Below, in pieces: positions 33,309 to 39,673 of a stretch of 39,673 nucleotides of DNA; positions within the stretch are counted from its first letter, which is position 1; each line of letters opens with the position of its first letter. The position numbers and the translations under genes are program-made. The stretch comes from Candidatus Cloacimonetes bacterium HGW-Cloacimonetes-2 (GTDB lineage Bacteria > Cloacimonadota > Cloacimonadia > Cloacimonadales > Cloacimonadaceae), in NCBI GenBank assembly GCA_002842035.1, contig PHBP01000001.1:1-39673 (forward strand), given 5' to 3'. The notes beneath the pieces were generated by a model. The model had not been told where the DNA came from. It worked only from the letters and a program-made list of their open reading frames with translations, and searched no databases.

Positions 33309-33449
33309 TTTTTCTCCAGATGAATCTAACTATGATTTATAACACACGAAGTGCACAATCACAATATCCCGCTTTTGGATTAATGTCAGCTCTTATAACA
33401 GCTCTTTTACAAGAAGTAAGAGCAAAAACAATCTATCAAAGTACCATGC

Positions 33450-34427
33450 TCATAGATTATACAATCCAGGCTTGTACTTTGCCAGGTTTTCAGATTTCAC
33501 AAACCAATCGACCGTCTTTATCAAACCATCACGAATGCTATATCGAGGTTCAAACCCGGTTAATGCCCGTATTTTGCTATTATCACACCAGAGCCTGAAG
33601 ACTTCAGATCTTTTAGGACGGATGCGCTGATCATCGGTAACAAATCTCACTTCTGAGTCCATGATCTCACGAATAAGATTCAGAGTGTCACCCACAGAAA
33701 TCTCATAGTTTGAGCCAATGTTCACGACCTCCCCGATCGCTGCATCACACGATGCCAATTCCACAAATCCCCTGCAGGTATCTTCCACATAGTTGAAATC
33801 CCTGGTTGGGGTTGTATCACCAAGCCTGATTGTCTTCATCCCGCTGGCTATCTGCGTTATTATGGATGGTATCACTGCCCTGGCGGATTGTCTGGGGCCA
33901 TAGGTATTAAAAGGACGCACAATGGTCAAGGGTAAAGAAAATGCATTATAGAAGCTCATAGCGATGGCATCAGCTCCGATCTTGCTGGCACTATAGGGAG
34001 ATTGTGGTTGAAGAGGGTGTTTTTCGTCTATTGGAACATATTGTGCCGTACCATATACTTCACTTGTCGAAGTGCAAAGAATGCGCTTTACATTATTCGT
34101 CAATGCGGCTTGGCAAATGTTCAAAGTTCCACGTACATTCGTATCTAAATAGCTGTCAGGGGCGACATAGGAGTATGGTATGGCGATCAACGCCGCCAGA
34201 TGATACACAATCTCCACATCCTTGGTAATCTGCATACAATAGTTTGGGTCACGTATGTCTCCGCAAACTGTCTCCAGGGCATCTGAGTATGGGATATCCT
34301 CCAGCCAGCCCCAGTAATTGAATGAATTATATTGCGATAAGGCACGCACTTGATATCCCAGAGCTAAGAGCATCTGGGTCAAATGTGATCCGATAAATCC
34401 ATCTGCACCGGTTACCAATATTCTCAT
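33450..34427 (-). CDS. NAD-dependent sugar-nucleotide 4,6-dehydratase/epimerase (LegB-like)
   Basis: A 325-residue extended SDR. GADGFIG is at 7-13, STSEVYG at 120-126, Tyr145-xxx-Lys149 (YSASK), then RPFNTYGPRQSARAVIPSII, FNYVEDTCRGF and, near the C-terminus, RPKRSEVFRLWCDNSKI, the last a frequent mark of the LegB/dTDP-glucose-dehydratase-like group. The ATG at 34427 is used because MRILVTGADGFIG begins the fold; upstream in-frame sequence overlaps the nucleotidyltransferase gene. It probably makes the 4-keto-6-deoxy substrate of the aminotransferase. The nucleotide (GDP, UDP or dTDP) is not resolved. A 141-nt gap separates it from the aminotransferase gene. Confidence 0.88.
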   Translation of the reverse strand: MRILVTGADGFIGSHLTQMLLALGYQVRALSQYNSFNYWGWLEDIPYSDALETVCGDIRDPNYCMQITKDVEIVYHLAALIAIPYSYVAPDSYLDTNVRGTLNICQAALTNNVKRILCTSTSEVYGTAQYVPIDEKHPLQPQSPYSASKIGADAIAMSFYNAFSLPLTIVRPFNTYGPRQSARAVIPSIITQIASGMKTIRLGDTTPTRDFNYVEDTCRGFVELASCDAAIGEVVNIGSNYEISVGDTLNLIREIMDSEVRFVTDDQRIRPKRSEVFRLWCDNSKIRALTGFEPRYSIRDGLIKTVDWFVKSENLAKYKPGLYNL

Positions 34428-34449
34428 ACTTTTCTCTCTCAAGATTGTT

Positions 34450-35157
34450 TTATCTGGGGTCTTCCCCCGAGAAATGCTCTTTGTATATGTCCTGCGCCTT
34501 CTCATAATCGCTAAGACGCCCAATATCCAGCCAATACTCGGAAATGTTGTATTTAGGTATTCTGACATTCGAAGCCAACAAGTCCTTGATTAAATTGTCC
34601 ATCCCATAATATGTGTTTGCAGGGATTATATCAAAAATTGCCGGAGTCATAATGTAGATTCCTGCCAGTATATACAGCTCAAAATTGGGTTTCTCCTGGA
34701 TGTCGGTAACATAATCCCCATCAAAAGAGATATTACCAAAGGCAAAAGGCAATATCTCCTTCTTGATGCCGATAGTCAATGGAGCATGCTTTGATAGAGC
34801 AAATTCATAGAAAGCCGCAAAATCCAACAGCGTAAGAATATCCCCATTCATCACCAAAAAAGGCTCTGTTAACTGGTCCTTCAATAGGGTGAGCGGACCA
34901 GCAGTACCCAAGGGAAATTCCTCTCGGCTGATTTTTAAACTCACTCCATATCGAGATCCATCTCCGAAGAAACTTTCAATGTAATCTGACTTATAATTCG
35001 TTGCCAGATAAATAGTATCAAAACCGCTATTACGAAGACGCTCAATCTGCACTTCCAAGATAGCCTTCTCCCCTATTGGCAACAAAGGCTTGGGGATGAC
35101 TTCCGTGAATGGTTTTAATCTTGTTCCAAGTCCTCCGGATAATACTACTGCTTTCAT
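34450..35157 (-). CDS. sugar-phosphate nucleotidyltransferase
   Basis: A 235-residue NTP transferase. GGLGTRLKPFT (8-18) and IPKPLLPIGEKAI form the nucleotide and sugar-phosphate loops, and Asp106 in VMNGDIL is the metal-binding residue. FPLGTAGPL is typical of mannose-1-phosphate guanylyltransferase-like and PtmE/LegF-like enzymes. It lacks a CBS domain or hexapeptide tail. It probably makes the NDP-sugar that the LegB-like dehydratase uses, as in GDP-amino-sugar pathways. Confidence 0.92.
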   Translation of the reverse strand: MKAVVLSGGLGTRLKPFTEVIPKPLLPIGEKAILEVQIERLRNSGFDTIYLATNYKSDYIESFFGDGSRYGVSLKISREEFPLGTAGPLTLLKDQLTEPFLVMNGDILTLLDFAAFYEFALSKHAPLTIGIKKEILPFAFGNISFDGDYVTDIQEKPNFELYILAGIYIMTPAIFDIIPANTYYGMDNLIKDLLASNVRIPKYNISEYWLDIGRLSDYEKAQDIYKEHFSGEDPR

Positions 35158-35190
35158 TTTTACTCACTAATCCTTTGCCTATTACAGCGT

Positions 35191-36168
35191 TTAATCACTA
35201 ACACCCATTACTTCAAAAGCTACATAATCTGCTAACAACTTATTTCCTCTTAGGTTAAAATGCCCCTTGCCGTCTATCAGGTTTTCGGGACGAGTTATAT
35301 CAAGGTTCTCAAGATAATTGATATCGTTTTTATCACAGTAATCAGCTAATTGATCGCTATATGGGTTGTCTCTCATGAGGGATATAAACACGAATCTATC
35401 TCCATACTTGCTCGAAAACACTAAAAGAGTCTCTTGCAATAGTGCAAGTGTCTTTAGAGCCAGGGGATCCTTAGGGTGAATAAGTGATTTCCCCGAATTA
35501 TCTATTGGAGACGCTGCTCCTTCTTGGTTTGTATTAAGTGTACCAATAAGGTTGAAATAGGATGAGTGACCCCTTATGTAGTTATAATATAGTCTCGCTT
35601 TTGAGGGTCGTATTTGAGTACCAAATCCTCTTGGTAAACTAAAATCTAATGGTTCGGTGTGCCTACCCATATGCTTCTCTAGACGACTAAATGTCTCATA
35701 GACTAATACTACTTTTGCTGGCTCGTAGTATCTCTCAAAGAGGTTAGCAGAAAACCATAGAACATATGGATCAAAACCTGAGCTACCGGCATTTATCACC
35801 TGATAGCCCTTACTGGATATTCTCTTCTGTAGTATCCCTGCCGCTATTTTGTCCCCGTCATACTGAAGAGCACGTATGAAAGAATTACCAAGGAATAGAA
35901 CATATTTAGATTTAGAAGCTTGGGTGATGTCTGAACCTGGTAAACCGATATTGTTCATCGATATTGATTTATTGCCACCCTCTACACTCCATATTTTGCC
36001 ATAACGGGGATGCCATACAAAATATCGATAATGCCCCTTGGCTCCCATGAACTCGTATATCCGCTCTTTATACGGGTATCTTGGATAGCATATCAGCATC
36101 CTGCATACTACCTCGGTAACCAATAATGATGCTACCAGAGCTATTAGTAACAAAACGATCTTTCTCAT
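35191..36168 (-). CDS. SGNH-hydrolase-like protein, membrane-anchored
   Basis: A 325-residue protein with one N-terminal membrane helix (residues 3-21), placing the rest in the periplasm. Block I is FLGNSFIRA (GNS at 94-96, a GDSL variant), and the last block is DGKGHFNLRGN with Asp299 and His303. These suit an SGNH/AlgJ-like acyl-transfer or esterase domain. The ATG at 36168 overlaps the MBOAT stop (ATGA); five codons upstream is another start that is less fitting. With the MBOAT protein it probably forms a two-part O-acetylation system for the glycan. Confidence 0.82.
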   Translation of the reverse strand: MRKIVLLLIALVASLLVTEVVCRMLICYPRYPYKERIYEFMGAKGHYRYFVWHPRYGKIWSVEGGNKSISMNNIGLPGSDITQASKSKYVLFLGNSFIRALQYDGDKIAAGILQKRISSKGYQVINAGSSGFDPYVLWFSANLFERYYEPAKVVLVYETFSRLEKHMGRHTEPLDFSLPRGFGTQIRPSKARLYYNYIRGHSSYFNLIGTLNTNQEGAASPIDNSGKSLIHPKDPLALKTLALLQETLLVFSSKYGDRFVFISLMRDNPYSDQLADYCDKNDINYLENLDITRPENLIDGKGHFNLRGNKLLADYVAFEVMGVSD

Positions 36169-37313
36169 CGAAACAACAGCCACCCAATGGATACGTAGGT
36201 AAAGGTAAGAACAGTTCCGGCGTATTGATACAACATTGACTTGGTTACCTTTGCTATTCTCTTGTTTTTTCTTTTAAATTGATTCCATAATTGAAATAAA
36301 CTAAGAGCGATACCGTGCCAAATTCCCCACAAAACATAGTGCCACGCCGGACCGTGCCATAATCCACAAATCGCCATTGATATCACAGGAACAAAGAGAA
36401 ACTGCCATAAACTCTTTGAGCTTACCTTTGACAATGGGAAAAAGAGATAATCCCTAATCCAGTCTGATAGAGATATATGCCATCTTCGCCAAAATTGACT
36501 AATACTAGGAGATAAATATGGGTTATTGAAATTCTCCATAATTTTTATTCCAAATAATCTTGAAGAGCCAATTGCAATATCACTATATCCTGCAAAATCA
36601 AAGTATATCTGTAAGGAGTATCCAATTAATGCCAGCAGTCTGATCCAAGTATTATATTGATTAGGACTTGTCCAGACAGGGCTGATGAAGAAACCAATCC
36701 AATCAGCCAGAACAAGTTTTTTAAACAACCCGAATACAATACGTATGAATCCTTTATCAATATTATTCCACGAAAAACTGATCCTAGATTGCTCAATCTG
36801 AGGTTTGAAACGTTCATACCTCTCAATAGGGCCAGCCACAAATATTGTAAACAGACTACTATAGAGCACAAAATCAACAAATCTACCTGGCTTCACCAAG
36901 CCCCATTTAATATCCGTTAAATAGCTGATATGTTTAAATACTATGTATGATATTCCTAATGGCAAGAGAAGCTTCCTAATCTCGAATCTTGGTAAAAAAT
37001 GGGCAAAATCTGCCAAACTCATAAACACACTATTCAAGAATCCTAAATATTTGAAAGCTACTAAAACACCCAAGATAAAGATCACTCCAATAGTATGGAG
37101 CCAGGTCTTACTTGGTTTCCGCTTAATCAGCATCCCGAATATAAACGATGTCACTGACAATACTATGACAAGCACTAAACTCCACTTATCCATAAGATAG
37201 ATAAAAAGCAGACTTATCAGAGTAAGTAGCAAATTTCTGATGACTTGTTTAGGTATGGCCCAGTATAAGGCTACTGAGATAATCAGCAATCCGAAGAATT
37301 CTAACGTGATCAA
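36165..37313 (-). CDS. MBOAT-family O-acyltransferase (AlgI/DltB-like)
   Basis: A 382-residue membrane protein with about nine or ten helices. The MBOAT signature is clear: FAGPIERYERF near residue 159, YFDFAGYSDIAIGSSRLFGI, the RRWHISLSDWIRDYL motif with His279, and CGLWHGPAWHYVLWGIWHG with catalytic His320. The chain stops at IGWLLFR, where relatives of AlgI usually go on for another 70-100 residues. The start is TTG at 37313; there is no in-frame ATG, and no good ribosome site. It would move an acyl group across the membrane to the periplasmic SGNH protein or directly to the polysaccharide. Confidence 0.9.
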   Translation of the reverse strand: MITLEFFGLLIISVALYWAIPKQVIRNLLLTLISLLFIYLMDKWSLVLVIVLSVTSFIFGMLIKRKPSKTWLHTIGVIFILGVLVAFKYLGFLNSVFMSLADFAHFLPRFEIRKLLLPLGISYIVFKHISYLTDIKWGLVKPGRFVDFVLYSSLFTIFVAGPIERYERFKPQIEQSRISFSWNNIDKGFIRIVFGLFKKLVLADWIGFFISPVWTSPNQYNTWIRLLALIGYSLQIYFDFAGYSDIAIGSSRLFGIKIMENFNNPYLSPSISQFWRRWHISLSDWIRDYLFFPLSKVSSKSLWQFLFVPVISMAICGLWHGPAWHYVLWGIWHGIALSLFQLWNQFKRKNKRIAKVTKSMLYQYAGTVLTFTYVSIGWLLFR

Positions 37314-37383
37314 AAGTATAATACCGAATTAGGATTTCTATGATTGGCTCTAGTATATTCCATATATAATTCTTAGGATGATA

Positions 37384-37551
37384 TTAGAAATCTGCATAAA
37401 AGAAAGGATTCGACTCTGAAACTATAATCCTATTGAGTGCCATGGATGCGAGAGATATTAAGAGTAATGTGAACAATGCTATATACCGCAAAAAGAAAAC
37501 CAGTTCTGATTGACGTTCCAATATGCTTTTAACCTTGTTAATGATTCTCAT
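37384..37551 (-). CDS. small single-pass membrane protein, first gene of the operon
   Basis: A 55-residue reading frame opens with ATG and is preceded by AAGGA 7 nt upstream. The protein is basic at the start (MRIINKVKSILERQ), has one long nonpolar helix (residues about 17-40, VFFLRYIALFTLLLISLASM) and ends in NPFFYADF. It lies 70 nt before the MBOAT gene. Many MBOAT/SGNH acetylation loci have a tiny membrane protein of this kind (DUF5989-like) next to them; I cannot say it belongs to that family. Its good ribosome site and membrane profile argue that it is real and not a chance frame. Confidence 0.62.
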   Translation of the reverse strand: MRIINKVKSILERQSELVFFLRYIALFTLLLISLASMALNRIIVSESNPFFYADF

Positions 37552-37573
37552 ACCTCGATCCTTATTCTTTAAG

Positions 37574-37782
37574 GGCTTCTACTTTGTGCATCTTCGCTTA
37601 CAGTTAATCCATCAATAATCAACCAACAGATAGCATATTATAGTTTCCTAGGTGCTACATCGAATTGTACAGTAAAGATTCATTATACTTAAAGCTCCGC
37701 CCCATGGCTTACTTCTACAATCATGCAAGCCATTGCGGTACATGGCAGTTAAGATGCTTTATGGCTGTAGGCTTATTTCTAC
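37574..37782 (-). repeat. three copies of a GTAGAA(RTAA)GCC direct repeat in the leader
   Basis: On the plus strand GGCTTACTTCTAC (37706-37718) and GGCTTATTTCTAC (37770-37782) differ at one base and lie 64 nt apart in the same orientation. A shorter form lacking four bases, GGCTTCTAC, lies at 37574-37582. Evenly spaced direct repeats in a leader can be regulator-binding sites. The rest of the 209-nt span is not repeated. Confidence 0.5.
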
Positions 37783-37845
37783 ATTGATTGTGTATAATAT
37801 GGGAATTGATAGTCGTTTTGTAAAAGTCTTAGTTACTTGGTCCCG

Positions 37846-37904
37846 ACGCGAGTGAGAGTTACTTACTCGAGCGTAAAGCAATTCTAAGGGCTTGACCTCA
37901 AGCC
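37846..37904. promoter_or_regulatory. paired hairpins in the leader
   Basis: GGCTTGA-CC-TCAAGCC at 37889-37904 is a perfect 7-bp inverted repeat, with AAG/CTT flanks that extend it if one base bulges. Next to it ACGCGAGT (37846-37853) pairs with ACTCGAGCGT (37865-37874) with a 2-nt insertion. Neither hairpin is followed by a T-run on the transcribed strand, so they are not simple terminators. They could form a structured RNA switch or a protein-binding site. Confidence 0.5.
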
Positions 37905-37966
37905 GCTTGTCATACCGTGCTTTTATCATAATCTCTCTCAAATTCCCTTTGTTTGACGTTGAAGGC

Positions 37967-37995
37967 AGATTCCCTTGGCTTTCCTGATCTGTCAA
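37967..37995 (-). promoter_or_regulatory. candidate main promoter of the polysaccharide operon
   Basis: On the minus strand a perfect TTGACA (37995-37990) is preceded by an A8 tract (CCAAAAAAAAGA), like an UP element. After 17 nt comes GAATCT (37972-37967), a weak -10. The arrangement is the same as at the rRNA promoter. Two TATAAT boxes further in (37682-37687 and 37637-37642, minus strand) lack matching -35 boxes and are weaker candidates. Confidence 0.45.
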
Positions 37996-38162
37996 TCTTT
38001 TTTTTGGTGGCTAGTAACGCTACAATACCTTAGAGTCCTGGTCTTATCCATAGCATAATCAGTCACACTAATATTGCAAATACAATAATTAGCCTTGCTC
38101 ATTACAACGTTTGTATCCCGCTGTGGATATATTGTTTAGCTACACTTGATATACATATTATC

Positions 38163-38190
38163 AAAAAACCTGCAGCGAGAGACCGCAGGT
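38163..38190 (-). terminator. intrinsic terminator of the free-standing ACP gene
   Basis: On the minus strand ACCTGC (38190-38185) pairs with GCAGGT (38173-38168) around an 11-nt loop, followed by a T-run (plus-strand A's 38163-38168). It lies 84 nt past the ACP stop. A second, 7-bp hairpin (38209-38226) lies between the gene and this terminator and has no T-run. Confidence 0.82.
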
Positions 38191-38274
38191 TATAAACAGT
38201 TAAGAATCACTTGGAGATATCCAAGTATAGATTCACAATTCCGCAATTCAAATGGAATTAATAGTAATAATCTC

Positions 38275-38505
38275 CTAAAACTGCTCGATGATCTGAATCA
38301 TCTGCCGTACGGTATCAAAGGACTGTGCTGTGATTCTGGGAGCCGGTATCTTCTTGCCAAATTCTTGTTCTATAAAGCGTTGCAACGAGACCAGCGAAAA
38401 GGAATCGATCATCCCGCTGGAGATAAGCTTGGTGTCGATGTCGAGCTCGGTATCAGGATCATCCAGAAATTCATCGCGAATAAAGTCTATCAGTTTGTCT
38501 TGCAT
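38275..38505 (-). CDS. acyl carrier protein (free-standing copy)
   Basis: A 76-residue ACP with the phosphopantetheine site SGMIDSFSLVSL, Ser35 being the attachment residue. This pattern (SG-I-DS-LV) is that of the specialised ACPs such as D-alanyl or polyketide/amino-acyl carriers, not of fatty-acid AcpP (DSLD). The ATG at 38505 has GGGAG 6 nt upstream; a TTG seven codons earlier does not. It has its own promoter and terminator, is divergent from the gene to its right, and lies just upstream of the polysaccharide operon. It may carry an acyl group for the MBOAT or other acyltransferases, but partner genes are not adjacent. Confidence 0.88.
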   Translation of the reverse strand: MQDKLIDFIRDEFLDDPDTELDIDTKLISSGMIDSFSLVSLQRFIEQEFGKKIPAPRITAQSFDTVRQMIQIIEQF

Positions 38506-38551
38506 TATGTCTCCCATTTCTATCAAAGTCCCCTAAAAAGAGGCTAAGCGC

Positions 38552-38580
38552 AGTCTCAGCGAGTCTGCAATATTTGTCAA
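38552..38580 (-). promoter_or_regulatory. candidate promoter of the free-standing ACP gene
   Basis: On the minus strand TTGACA (38580-38575) is followed after 17 nt by GAGACT (38557-38552). The -35 is perfect; the -10 keeps A at position 2 and T at position 6 only, as at the rRNA and operon promoters. It lies 46 nt before the ACP start. Confidence 0.45.
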
Positions 38581-38639
38581 GTATCCAATGAAACCCTCCT
38601 TAAGTAGTGGATAAATTCCACACACCTACCAGCTTTTGC

Positions 38640-38669
38640 TTGACGGAAAGCTAGAGAATTGCCTTTATG
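38640..38669 (+). promoter_or_regulatory. possible promoter of the rightmost gene
   Basis: TTGACG (38640-38645) and TTTATG (38664-38669) are 18 nt apart on the plus strand. The match is modest. If used, it supports translation from the ATG at 38721 rather than from 38667, which would then fall inside the -10. Confidence 0.3.
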
Positions 38670-38720
38670 AAATACATTAGAATCCATAGAACTAAATCAA
38701 AACAAAAACCAGAGGATGAA

Positions 38721-39673
38721 ATGGAAGAGATCAAGTCCAAAGCACTGGATGTAAACCTTGCAGAAACCCGTGCCCTACCGATCGAGATACCCGAAAAGGA
38801 TCAGCAGTTTATCGATCTGAGCGGTAGCTATTTCGGCATCAACAACCGCTCAAGCGACTTTATCAATGAGCTGAACCATCCCTATTCCAATAGCGGCAGC
38901 ACGATAGCAATGCTTCGCGAGCTGGTTCTCTCCGATTTCTGGTTTTTCAGCCGTGAAGACAATCGTCCATTGGCTTTCCCGCTTTTACTAGATATCTTTA
39001 TCAGACTCTCTAGCCGTGATCTTAGCCCAGAACAGGGCGAATTACTCCTTACTACAATCCTGGAATACACAGGAAAAGTGATGCAAATGGATGAGCCTGC
39101 CGAGGACTACACGGAGCAACTGATCAAGTTTCTCCACGACTGGAACAAGAGCTCCCGCCCGGTTTTTATTCGCGCCGGTGGCATTTATCGTGATCTGATC
39201 TGGCGTCGGGACAATTCCACCAGTGTAGAAGATCCGAAAGACCTGGCAGAAATCCGCCAATTGCTCTTTGATACACTGTCTTATTGGCAAGAGACTGCTG
39301 ATCTGGACAAATGGCTGGCAGAGACTGGTATCCCAAAGCCCCTATCGGAACTGATCCCTGATAGAGCTTTCTACACAGAGCTAAATAGAAAGCTGGATCA
39401 AGCTGCCGGATTTGAGCAAATCTCCAAGATTCCAGCCTACCACGAACTTGCCGATCAATACAGAAGAGCTGTGATTGCCTTCCCATCCGATACTCAGCGT
39501 ATCCAATACGTCTTCTTCCTACTCACCCTGCCCGGGATGGCAAGCCTCTACAAGCACCTGCTCTTCGACCTGAACCGCCTGCTAAGGGAGATCAGCAGCG
39601 AGCTCGCCCCGGCAGAGCTGATCGGCTTCCTGGGCACCTTCTTCCGCCAGATCGAGCCCTATAAGGTAAGCCA
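38721..39673 (+). CDS. protein of unknown function, 5' part only (runs off the window)
   Basis: An open plus-strand frame that reaches the right edge with no stop; at least 317 residues. The start at 38721 has AGAGG 5 nt upstream; an earlier in-frame ATG at 38667 lacks a clear ribosome site and is the alternative. Early segments include IDLSGSYFGINNRSSDFINELNHPYSN (given here only as a landmark region, residues about 33-59), LSDFWFFSRED and RAGGIYRDLIWRR; the remainder is mostly helical and acidic. I do not recognise the family with confidence; a resemblance to the N-terminal part of large PEP/pyruvate-binding (PEP synthase-like) proteins of related bacteria is possible but unproven. It is the only plus-strand gene in the window, diverging from the ACP gene. 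Its frequent CTG, ATC and GAC codons differ from those of the polysaccharide genes. Confidence 0.8.
   Translation, partial: MEEIKSKALDVNLAETRALPIEIPEKDQQFIDLSGSYFGINNRSSDFINELNHPYSNSGSTIAMLRELVLSDFWFFSREDNRPLAFPLLLDIFIRLSSRDLSPEQGELLLTTILEYTGKVMQMDEPAEDYTEQLIKFLHDWNKSSRPVFIRAGGIYRDLIWRRDNSTSVEDPKDLAEIRQLLFDTLSYWQETADLDKWLAETGIPKPLSELIPDRAFYTELNRKLDQAAGFEQISKIPAYHELADQYRRAVIAFPSDTQRIQYVFFLLTLPGMASLYKHLLFDLNRLLREISSELAPAELIGFLGTFFRQIEPYKVS

Larger units (their letters stand above)
37552..37966 (-). promoter_or_regulatory. long untranslated leader of the polysaccharide operon
   Basis: About 400 nt separate the likely promoter (37967-37995) from the first gene. No convincing gene lies in it: a 78-codon frame on the minus strand (37759-37995) starts within the promoter and has no ribosome site. 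The interval contains a perfect palindrome, a second hairpin and a set of direct repeats (listed separately). Long structured leaders in front of giant surface-glycan operons often serve attenuation or antitermination control, but no ops/JUMPstart sequence was found here. Confidence 0.45.

Noticed and set aside
37637-37687. Two TATAAT boxes on the minus strand as operon promoters
   Set aside because: Neither has a recognisable -35 at 16-18 nt or an extended -10; kept only as weak alternatives.
37759-37995. 78-codon minus-strand frame in the operon leader
   Set aside because: It begins inside the likely promoter, lacks a ribosome site and covers the hairpins and one direct repeat, so it is better read as leader. 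A conserved peptide in relatives would reverse this.
38882-39486. Minus-strand frames opposite the rightmost gene
   Set aside because: They are shadows of a long uninterrupted plus-strand frame with a ribosome site.
1-39673. CRISPR array, tRNA genes, transposase or integrase genes
   Set aside because: No regularly spaced identical repeats, no tRNA cloverleaf and no transposase or integrase motif was noticed on either strand by eye.

Overview
The window looks like a chromosomal segment from an uncultivated Gram-negative bacterium, most likely of the Cloacimonadota (WWE1) type. The main reason is the 822-residue secreted protein at 1640-4108, whose C-terminus carries a YPNPFNP motif and a FlgD-like/T9SS-type sorting module common in that phylum and its relatives. 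This is an inference from style; the 16S fragment at the left edge would settle it in a database search.

Left flank (1-4160, all minus strand). The 5' end of a 16S rRNA gene reads out of the window, with a leader (boxA-like site) and a TTGACA promoter preceded by an A-tract. Next is a groES-trxA operon with an intrinsic terminator and a CIRCE-like operator overlapping its -35 box; no groEL is in view. Then comes the large secreted repeat/adhesin-like protein with its own promoter and terminator.

Centre (4196-37551, all minus strand, about 37 tightly packed genes, many overlapping by 1-35 nt). This is one very long surface-polysaccharide operon. Starting from the promoter side (right) it holds: a 55-residue membrane protein, an MBOAT O-acyltransferase and an SGNH protein; an amino-sugar pathway (nucleotidyltransferase, LegB-like dehydratase, PLP aminotransferase, GNAT); an Arn/Gtr-like cassette (GT2, DUF2304, small EamA/SMR-type protein, GT39); Wzx flippase and Wzy-like polymerase; a GNAT and a FemAB-like acyltransferase; a run of glycosyltransferases, deacetylase-like proteins, a thymidylate-kinase-like P-loop protein, a DUF354 protein and a membrane-anchored nucleotidyltransferase-fold protein; then an acyl-assembly module (KAS III, two SDR reductases, an ACP and an adenylating enzyme) interleaved with GalE, hexapeptide acyltransferases and NodB-fold proteins; and last a beta-helix lipoprotein, an initiating sugar-phosphate transferase, a four-helix-bundle gene bracketed by inverted GTGGTGTCGTG-type repeats, and a UDP-GlcNAc 2-epimerase.

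The genes suggest a Wzx/Wzy-dependent glycan. WbaP-like transferase starts the repeat unit on a lipid carrier; GalE, WecB and the amino-sugar enzymes supply sugars; glycosyltransferases extend; Wzx flips; Wzy polymerises. The unusual layer is tailoring: four NodB-fold proteins, two hexapeptide acyltransferases, two GNATs, one FemAB-like protein, one MBOAT, and a private ACP-dependent acyl pathway that could make a short hydroxy-acyl group for the glycan.

Right flank (37552-39673). A leader of roughly 400 nt with palindromes and direct repeats precedes the operon. A second, free-standing ACP gene (minus) has its own promoter and terminator. A plus-strand gene of unknown function runs off the right edge; by eye its codons are more G+C-rich than those of the polysaccharide genes.
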